24,664 nt of DNA from a virus, in the IMG/VR virus record IMGVR_UViG_3300020581_000030, positions 1-24,664 of that record; one strand, written 5' to 3'. The position numbers and the translations under genes are program-made. The notes below the pieces were generated by a model that saw only the letters and a list, made by a program, of their open reading frames with translations, made no database searches and had not been told where the DNA came from. Positions 19,540 through 24,664 of the stretch are shown piece by piece. The stretch's first letter is position 1, and each line of letters begins with the position of its first letter.

Positions 19540-21380
19540 ACCCCAGCCCCCTGTAAATTAGTCCCTGCCTGTTCACTTGATGCTTGCCCTAATCCCCCCG
19601 CCTGCTGCCGCATTTGTTCGGCAATCTGCATCCCATTCGCCGCTTGTCCAACGGCCCCTCCTGGTTGTCCAGGTTGACCAGGCCCACCAGGAGCCCCGCC
19701 AGGGCCTGGGGAGGCCGCTAGGAGCGACTTTAAGACCATATTGGGGTCTACTTGCACTCCGCGAGCAAACTCTTGAATAAAGGGCATTAGAAGCCCTATG
19801 GTTTGAGGCGTGATTTGGGAACGGATGGAAGAAACGACCTGAATGAACTGCAAAAGGTCTTTGTTCCTCTGGGGTCTGAAATCTTTGTCGTTAACAACTT
19901 TGACCACGACCTGCGCATCCTGGGCAAAATCTGAAGGAAATACCCGCACCGGCTTATTTGGATCGCCTGTATTGGCCACCCAGAACGGCTGATCCAAGAA
20001 TGTCCCGTTATTCTCAAGACATTTCGAGATATGTTCCCGCACCAAGGGCTCGGCAATAATTTCCGCCATGACAGAAAGTCTTCTTACAGCTTCTGTCTGC
20101 GCAATAGAAGATTCGGTGGCCGTCGCTTCCGTCACGAGTGCTTGAAGGTTGTCCGTCGCTCCCGTCGTCGCGCGGAATTCGTTTTTCATAAGCGTTTCAA
20201 GTTGGATGCCGAAATTGACGCCTTCTAGTTGAGGACGTATTGGTTTGAGCCCTTCAGCATCGTCAGTTTCCACAACTCCCCAGGGTTTAATTTTGAGTTG
20301 GGAAGTCTTGATATTCGCCATCCGACTGGCAATCCACATATTGAATAATGAGAAGGTAATCGTATCGTGCATCCGTCCACGGTTTGAATTGATTTCAGGT
20401 TGTAAAGATTCAGCGACGCGACCGACCCCATAACCATAAGGTTCCAGTTCAAACTCATTGAGGTGGGCGAAGACGAAAGGGCGTCTTTTATAAGGGCTCG
20501 GATGCGCTCGTACAATGTGTAAGTCATTGACAACAGACACCACCCATTCCTGGCCGTTGGGTAAGGGATTATCATTCAACGGGCCATAATACGTCACCAA
20601 ATAAAACACATGAGATACATTCGCCGTCGTCGGGCCACCTGTAAACGAATAGTACCCTGCCGCCGCTAATCGCGCAATCACTTCGGGCGTCATGTTTCCA
20701 TACTGTTTCGCCGAATCACACACTTCTTCAATGACTTCTTTGTCCCAAACTTCCGGCATCTTCTGGGCTAAGTCCCGAAGCATGTCTTCCGTCACAAAAT
20801 CAATGGAGGCGTGCCAACCCGAACGCTGAATATCAATGGCAATCGGATCAAACGCTATTTGCAACAAACTGCGGGGAATAAAATCGGTTGCCTCGTAATA
20901 CGGTTTGTTGGAAACAAATGGTTCTTCGACGGCTACCGTCCCCATGAGTGTGCAGGAACGAAGGCCCTTCAAAAGTTTCTTGTTATAGCCCGTTACGCGC
21001 TGCTGCCAATCAAGCACAATCTCCGATTTAAAAAGAGACTCTTCTGTGACGTTCGGATTATGGCTCAAAAGTTGAAAGTTCGGTTGTGCCGACGTCAGAG
21101 CACGATGCAGGAAAGTCGCAATTGCTTCTGTTGCACGAGTTGTCTCAGTGACTTGAGGGTTTGCAAAACCGTCCAAAGTACCTGATCGGGGAGGTTTGAT
21201 GAGTCTCCACATATCAGCGTAAGTGTTGAATCGGTAGAGTTGGGAAACCAACCGTGAGTGCCAGTAGTCGATTTTCTCTTTGATTTCATAATGGGCTTTT
21301 CCTTTGAGAGGATAAATCGACGAACCCTCCGGCGGTTCCTCCGTGACATCATCGACTTCCGATCCATCAACCGTCTGCAT
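19536..21380 (-). CDS. Portal protein (head-tail connector)
   Basis: A 614-residue protein forming the ring at the capsid vertex through which DNA passes and to which the tail attaches. Its size and sequence features match portals of short-tailed phages: an N-terminal YWHSRLVSQLYRFNTYADMW helix, a FIPRSLLQIAFDP segment, a central RPFVFAHLNEFELEPYGYGV segment, the long helix EINSNRGRMHDT, and EATATESSIAQTEAVRRLSV. The C-terminal 80 residues are Gly/Pro/Gln-rich with a collagen-like PGGAPGGPGQPGQPGG stretch. The ATG at 21380 is chosen over TTG 21383 because GAGGTGG lies 4 bases upstream of the ATG. It follows the terminase and precedes the head genes, as usual. Confidence 0.92.
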   Translation of the reverse strand: MQTVDGSEVDDVTEEPPEGSSIYPLKGKAHYEIKEKIDYWHSRLVSQLYRFNTYADMWRLIKPPRSGTLDGFANPQVTETTRATEAIATFLHRALTSAQPNFQLLSHNPNVTEESLFKSEIVLDWQQRVTGYNKKLLKGLRSCTLMGTVAVEEPFVSNKPYYEATDFIPRSLLQIAFDPIAIDIQRSGWHASIDFVTEDMLRDLAQKMPEVWDKEVIEEVCDSAKQYGNMTPEVIARLAAAGYYSFTGGPTTANVSHVFYLVTYYGPLNDNPLPNGQEWVVSVVNDLHIVRAHPSPYKRRPFVFAHLNEFELEPYGYGVGRVAESLQPEINSNRGRMHDTITFSLFNMWIASRMANIKTSQLKIKPWGVVETDDAEGLKPIRPQLEGVNFGIQLETLMKNEFRATTGATDNLQALVTEATATESSIAQTEAVRRLSVMAEIIAEPLVREHISKCLENNGTFLDQPFWVANTGDPNKPVRVFPSDFAQDAQVVVKVVNDKDFRPQRNKDLLQFIQVVSSIRSQITPQTIGLLMPFIQEFARGVQVDPNMVLKSLLAASPGPGGAPGGPGQPGQPGGAVGQAANGMQIAEQMRQQAGGLGQASSEQAGTNLQGAGV

Positions 21381-21513
21381 CAAGCCACCTCAATCGATCA
21401 TTCAACTCCCGCTCTATTTCTTTGGGGGTTTTATTCAACGCCACGCCAAACCCAGAACCTCTCTCATTAAAAAAAGAAATGACTAAATGCGCATCGGCAT
21501 CACTCGATTCCAT
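21367..21513 (-). CDS. Small hypothetical protein between terminase and portal
   Basis: An open frame of 48 residues (MESSDADAHLVISFF at its start, DRLRWLDADG at its end) begins 11 bases after the large terminase stop and runs 14 bases into the portal gene in another frame. It has an ATG start with a GAG-type site (GTGAGAG) about 8 bases upstream. It also contains the portal ribosome site (GAGGTGG), so its translation would couple to the portal. Short hydrophobic patch (HLVISFF), then charged helix (KEIERELNDRL). The family is not recognised. Its fit in the gap makes it likely real. Confidence 0.6.
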   Translation of the reverse strand: MESSDADAHLVISFFNERGSGFGVALNKTPKEIERELNDRLRWLDADG

Positions 21514-21524
21514 AATGCTTACTC

Positions 21525-22940
21525 TCACAAATACCCAGCCGCCGTGTCTTCCATCTGCGTTCCAAACTCTTCGTGAGGATTAAAAATACTCGGCACTGTC
21601 GTACTCGGATGCCGCCAACTTTCTAACCGTTCCTTGGCAATCTCGGCATACATCTGATCGCGTGAAAAGACATCATCTTTTTTGCGGTTCATAAACAGGT
21701 CAAACTGAAGCATCTCGACGAGATAATGCAAAGCGTCAACAGCATCGTCATCGCCCAAGTCATCGGGCTTTTCCATCGTTGTGTCTTTCCATTCGTAAGA
21801 AAGAAGTTGCTTTCTCAGTTTCGGACATTTCTCTAAATCAATGACCAACCGGTTTTCTTGAATGAGCTGATTGATCATGGCGCGAGAATGTTTCTTATCT
21901 CGTGTGCTGGGCTGAAGAGGACTGATCCCTGCTTGCCTAAAATGCCATAGCACAGTCAGTCCCCGCATCGCCGGATCTTCTTTGGCAGAGTCATGCGAAA
22001 TGGCCGTGCGCTTCACTTGCTCATTACGCCCCGTCATGTCTTTTATAATTTTCGCCTGCGCCGGAGCCGACAGATTATTACCCAAATACTCACGATAGAT
22101 ATAAAGCTTGCTGTTTTGAGAATAGGCCCAGAGACACGCGGTATTATCCCGCATCCCCCAATCGATCGCACGGTAGCACTCGAAGTTTCCAAGAGGCACA
22201 CTCACTTTCTTCATATGCTTCGTCCCGTCAAATTCCGAGAAGACGCGACCTACGCTTGATTCGTATTCCGCTAAATATTCCTGCCGCCAAACTTGCTCGG
22301 AGGCGCAATCTTTCCGCGATTCTTTGATTTCATCCTTCGACAGGTAAGGATTGTCAAAACACGTCGCATGAGAAATAAACCATTCTTTATCACCCAGTGA
22401 AATTCGTCTCTTGGCTTCGTCTTCTAAATCTTTGAACCAGTTGAACCCCGCAGGCGTCGAGATAAAAAGAGCGGGGCCTTGCTTCGGCATCAAAGCCGGT
22501 CTCAGAACTTCCGACCACACGCCGCGTTTATGATAGGCCGCTTCTTCGAGCGTCATACCATCAGGTTCAGGGCCGCGCAGAGAATTGGGATCGTCAGAAC
22601 CCATCAGAAAAAGCTGGCTACCATTTTTAAGCGTGATCGTTAAATCCACGTCATTGGGCTTTTTACCAAAAGCCGCCTGGGGAATGATGCGCTTGAATTT
22701 CTCCCAGGAAATCAACTTTGCTTGTTTGTATGTCGGCGCAATGTGCCACCACACGGAATTGGGCGGCCCAAGGCCTTTCAGAGCGCGTCTTTCAGCGTAG
22801 GTAGTCTTTCCGGTTTTTCGTCCCCATCGCAAGATTTTAAAACGCGCCGTCGATAAATCCGCTTCCGCCTGTTTCGGCGTCGGCATAAAATCTGTCTTAA
22901 AGACAAGACGCTTCGAGTCGCGTTCAGGAAGAAGGTTCAT
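21525..22940 (-). CDS. terL: Terminase large subunit (packaging ATPase/nuclease)
   Basis: This 471-residue protein is the motor that cuts concatemeric phage DNA and pumps it into the prohead through the portal. Visible motifs are Walker A GRKTGKTT (about residues 40-47), a Walker B-like segment DGMTLEEAAY (about 127-136) with the catalytic Glu pair, the coupling motif FISTPAG (about 159-165), and an RNase H-like nuclease with AIDWG (about 258-262), an HDSAKED segment, and DDDAVDA (about 397-403). Length is normal for the family. The start is taken as ATG at 22940, forming TGATG with the DUF6496 stop, rather than the preceding TTG at 22943. This is one of the two most secure calls in the window. 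Confidence 0.97.
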   Translation of the reverse strand: MNLLPERDSKRLVFKTDFMPTPKQAEADLSTARFKILRWGRKTGKTTYAERRALKGLGPPNSVWWHIAPTYKQAKLISWEKFKRIIPQAAFGKKPNDVDLTITLKNGSQLFLMGSDDPNSLRGPEPDGMTLEEAAYHKRGVWSEVLRPALMPKQGPALFISTPAGFNWFKDLEDEAKRRISLGDKEWFISHATCFDNPYLSKDEIKESRKDCASEQVWRQEYLAEYESSVGRVFSEFDGTKHMKKVSVPLGNFECYRAIDWGMRDNTACLWAYSQNSKLYIYREYLGNNLSAPAQAKIIKDMTGRNEQVKRTAISHDSAKEDPAMRGLTVLWHFRQAGISPLQPSTRDKKHSRAMINQLIQENRLVIDLEKCPKLRKQLLSYEWKDTTMEKPDDLGDDDAVDALHYLVEMLQFDLFMNRKKDDVFSRDQMYAEIAKERLESWRHPSTTVPSIFNPHEEFGTQMEDTAAGYL

Positions 22941-23140
22941 CAATACCCACGAAGAGCTTTGTGCAGAGGATCGTGATGGGTGCGCTTCGCTTGATATTCT
23001 TTATTGCCCTTTTTCGCTTCGCCCTTCTCAGAATACATGATCGCCACCGCTTGTTTGGGGTTCGTCACCTTCGGGCCGGATTTGGAACCGGAATGCAATT
23101 CCCCTTTGGAAAACTTCGGCATTACTTCGTTATACGGCAC
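22940..23140 (-). CDS. DUF6496-like small basic protein
   Basis: A 66-residue basic protein. The core VMPKFSKGELHSGSKSGP, then KVTNPKQAVAIMYSEKG, matches the DUF6496 pattern I know from phages and bacteria (VMxxFKxGxLxSGSKxGPxVxxxKQAxAIAxSE). Its function is unknown. The start is a GTG at 23140, just after the upstream stop, with GGAGAAG upstream. This keeps the conserved EVM segment, which an ATG start at 23122 would lose. The stop overlaps the terminase ATG (TGATG). Its place beside the terminase suggests a DNA-associated role, by inference only. Confidence 0.75.
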   Translation of the reverse strand: MPYNEVMPKFSKGELHSGSKSGPKVTNPKQAVAIMYSEKGEAKKGNKEYQAKRTHHDPLHKALRGY

Positions 23141-23142
23141 GG

Positions 23143-23370
23143 CTACATCTTCTCCGGCAATTCTTGATAGCCATTTTCGGGAAATTCTCGGTCTTTGGAA
23201 ATACTCTCAGGCGTTTCGTCCTGATATTCAAATTCCGACTTTCCCGTCCAATTCGATCCTTTGTCGTTGCCGTGTTCTTTCCAAGTCGTGAAGCCAAACT
23301 CCGGTTCTCCGGCGTATTCCCAATCGGGATCGCGTCCGTCTTTACCGCTCTGATATTTCGGGCCACTCAT
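23143..23370 (-). CDS. Small acidic hypothetical protein
   Basis: A 75-residue protein rich in Glu, Asp, Lys, Tyr and Trp (SGPKYQSGKDGRDPDWEYAG near the start), with no recognised family. The ATG at 23370 is preferred over the adjacent GTG at 23373 because an AAGGAGG ribosome site sits 6 bases before the ATG, which also forms a TGATG junction with the upstream stop. It is followed at once by the DUF6496-like gene. A second frame in this region (23130-23366) was discarded because it lacks this site and breaks the overlap pattern. Confidence 0.6.
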   Translation of the reverse strand: MSGPKYQSGKDGRDPDWEYAGEPEFGFTTWKEHGNDKGSNWTGKSEFEYQDETPESISKDREFPENGYQELPEKM

Positions 23371-23639
23371 CACAATCCTCCTTGCGGGGCCATTCCAGGC
23401 TGTGTCTGGGCCGGAACACCCGCTCCCATCGGCGGTTGAGACTGCTGTTGTAGTCCGCCGCCGTATTTCATTTTGAGTTTCAGCATCTTCATCGCGTGGC
23501 TCGCCTGCTCTTTCAACATCTCACCCGCCGCCTGATGTTGTGAAAGAGCCTCTAAAAGAGCGTCTTCAGGCCGGCCTCGCGGCATCATCGACTGCTGCAT
23601 ACGCATTGCCTGCTGCATCTGTAGCGAAGGCGGGATCAT
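23370..23639 (-). CDS. Small Met/Gln-rich hypothetical protein
   Basis: An 89-residue protein. Residues 1-20 are rich in Met and Gln (LQMQQAMRMQQSMM). A predicted amphipathic helix follows (residues about 24-58, EDALLEALSQHQAAGEML through MKMLKLKMKYG). The tail is Gln/Pro/Gly-rich. It has no cysteines, signal peptide or recognised domain. It overlaps the upstream gene by ATGA and is coupled to the next by TGATG. The composition suggests a small helical protein with a flexible tail, perhaps a packaging or head accessory factor, but this is guesswork. Confidence 0.65.
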   Translation of the reverse strand: MIPPSLQMQQAMRMQQSMMPRGRPEDALLEALSQHQAAGEMLKEQASHAMKMLKLKMKYGGGLQQQSQPPMGAGVPAQTQPGMAPQGGL

Positions 23640-24193
23640 ACGCGGTGTCCGTGAGGCTTTGAGAACCTCGGACGAAACGTGCTCGCTAAAGCATTCTCGC
23701 CAAAACGGTTCGGAGGACTCCCCACCGCATTCTCTCCGTCTCTGCGGTTCTCATGCCCTCGCACGGCGTTCTGTCCGCGTCGGGTATTTTGATGACCAGG
23801 CAACGCATTGTCCCCGTCTCGGGTGTTCTGGTGCCCTGGAACGGCATTGGCCGACGGCGCGCTATGCCTATTTCTGCCGTAGCTGTACACCCCACGCCCC
23901 GCGCCAGTGCGTTCCCGCTTGCCGAATTCACCCGCCGGAGAATAGTGCACCCCACTCGGGTGCACTCGCGAACTCGGACGGTACTCGTGATTGTCGCTCG
24001 GCAATAACGGTATCCGCGCCGCCAAGGCCGCGTGCAAAGGATCGTCATCCCCAGACATATGCGTAAAGCTCATGTTCGTCTTGACTTTGATCCGCTTCGG
24101 ATCTCGGTTCTGCGGATCTTCCGGCACAGCGTGTTTGTTGCTCGGCCCCTGTGAATCATTGAACGGCGTCACAGCTGTCATTCGGCTCGCCAT
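23636..24193 (-). CDS. Hypothetical protein with 13-residue tandem repeats
   Basis: A 185-residue basic, hydrophilic protein of unrecognised family. Residues 1-60 are polar and include DDDPLHAALAARIP. The segment DPLHAAL recalls DPLHKAL in the DUF6496-like protein three genes downstream. Residues 116-166 are tandem repeats of the form NA(V/L)PGHQNTRDGD: three 13-residue units and one degenerate 12-residue unit, followed by another NAL. The C-terminus is Arg/His-rich. No signal peptide or membrane segment is seen. The start is fixed by the TAATG junction with the upstream gene, and the end overlaps the next gene by ATGA. It is probably disordered. A DNA-associated packaging or head role is possible but unsupported. 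Confidence 0.7.
   Translation of the reverse strand: MASRMTAVTPFNDSQGPSNKHAVPEDPQNRDPKRIKVKTNMSFTHMSGDDDPLHAALAARIPLLPSDNHEYRPSSRVHPSGVHYSPAGEFGKRERTGAGRGVYSYGRNRHSAPSANAVPGHQNTRDGDNALPGHQNTRRGQNAVRGHENRRDGENAVGSPPNRFGENALASTFRPRFSKPHGHRV
23696..23848 (-). repeat. 39-bp tandem coding repeat (13 residues, about 4 units)
   Basis: Inside the 185-residue protein, units begin at residues 116, 129, 142 and 155. The first two share PGHQNTR exactly and the third reads RGHENRR. The fourth is shorter and diverged (GSPPNRFGE). DNA units are about 39 bp and imperfect, so the array is not very recent. Confidence 0.8.
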
Positions 24194-24664
24194 TAGTCTT
24201 GCCCTCCACTTTCAAACACAATTTCCGTTTTCTCGAACTGGTGATGCACCCGCTCAATCTTCGGAATCAATCGCGCCCCTAGTTCCACCCATCCCTGCAC
24301 TTGCTCTCGCGACGGCTTGAAATCCACTTCGTGAAATACCCAATTCGCAGGCGCATAACACACCGGACACGGCACCGCTAAGCCCATATCGTCCGTCCTG
24401 AACGTTTCGACTTCATACGGCGTCATCATCTGCTTGTGCCCACAAGCTTTACACTCCACGTCATACCAGTCCTTCTTCCCCTCCGCCACCCACTTGCCAA
24501 ACTGATACCACCACTCCACCGTCAGGCCGTTCTTGACGGAGAACTCCTGCATCTTCGAGTTGATGTAGCTCTTGAACTTGGCACTCTTCAAGAACCTCGT
24601 TCCCCACTCCTCGTCTTTGCCGATGCTTAACGCCGCCGCCGTCACGTTCTTCATTTTTTGCAGG
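24193..24664 (-). CDS. Small terminase subunit-like protein with zinc ribbon (5' end cut by window)
   Basis: The N-terminal part reads like the Terminase_2 small subunit pattern: a NVTAAAL helix, a RFLKSAKFKSYI stretch resembling 'sRLLknpkVqayI', then a helix ending KNGLTVEWW. Small terminases recognise phage DNA and hand it to the large subunit for packaging, and the gene lies upstream of the large terminase as expected. Two CxxC pairs follow (ECKACG and PCPVCY, about 30 residues apart), a probable zinc ribbon. The frame is open to the window edge. The first ATG (24654) has only a CCTGCAAAAA leader with no ribosome site, so the true start is probably outside the window. The stop overlaps the next ATG by one base (TAATG). 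The terminase role is inferred from pattern and position. Confidence 0.6.
   Translation of the reverse strand, partial: LQKMKNVTAAALSIGKDEEWGTRFLKSAKFKSYINSKMQEFSVKNGLTVEWWYQFGKWVAEGKKDWYDVECKACGHKQMMTPYEVETFRTDDMGLAVPCPVCYAPANWVFHEVDFKPSREQVQGWVELGARLIPKIERVHHQFEKTEIVFESGGQD

Noticed and set aside
23130-23366. Minus-strand frame of 78 residues overlapping 23143-23370
   Set aside because: It shares almost all its DNA with a frame that has a perfect AAGGAGG site and TGATG junction. Its own start has neither.
23659-24066. Plus-strand frames of 84-135 residues and another minus frame (23686-24048) over the repeat protein
   Set aside because: GC-rich repeats keep several frames open. Only the 23636-24193 frame has operon-style overlaps at both ends.
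1-24664. Host-chromosome or prophage junction, tRNA, attachment site
   Set aside because: No tRNA-like cloverleaf, integrase, direct-repeat boundary or bacterial housekeeping gene was seen.

Overview
The window looks like a piece of a tailed double-stranded DNA bacteriophage genome, most like a short-tailed (podovirus-type) one. It carries small and large terminase, portal, scaffold, coat, adaptor, a large nozzle/stabiliser-like protein, candidate internal (ejection) proteins, fibre-like proteins and a lysis region, in that order. Every well-supported gene is on the minus strand, so transcription runs from the right end (24664) to the left end (1). Adjacent genes mostly overlap by 1-4 bases (ATGA, TGATG, TAATG) or lie within about 20 bases, as in one long late operon. 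I see no integrase, replication gene, tRNA, CRISPR array or insertion sequence, and no gene-free stretch over 300 bases. The host cannot be named from the sequence. Clear GGAGG-type ribosome sites and Sec-type signal peptides fit a bacterial host, possibly with two membranes (inference).

Right to left: 24664-22940 holds a truncated small-terminase-like gene with a zinc ribbon and four small accessory genes, one with 13-residue repeats and one DUF6496-like. 22940-19536 holds the large terminase, a hidden 48-residue gene and the portal. 19539-16589 is the head module: a coiled-coil protein, a secreted small protein, scaffold, coat, and a second secreted small protein, then a terminator-like hairpin. 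16533-11996 holds a zinc-ribbon protein, a coiled-coil protein, the head-tail adaptor, a Gly-rich peptide, the 908-residue nozzle-like protein and a small partner. 11985-8593 encodes four proteins likely to be internal or ejected. 8447-1790 is the fibre/appendage module. 1793-1 is a lysis/exit-like module of small membrane proteins, a DUF5675 protein and the start of a possible peptidase cut by the window edge.

The most unusual feature is that seven proteins in this virion operon begin with an apparent Sec signal peptide, two beside the coat gene and five in the fibre module. Six of the seven have an even number of cysteines (2 or 4) after the predicted cleavage site, while their neighbours without signals mostly have none. 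That suggests an exported, disulfide-stabilised set of phage appendage proteins, unlike the usual cytoplasmic assembly of virion parts. Other points of note are an AT-rich discoidin-like insertion in the nozzle-like protein, a fibre whose 90-residue-spaced repeats are identical in protein but rewritten at synonymous sites, and a tiny plus-strand membrane peptide in the only sizeable intergenic gap.
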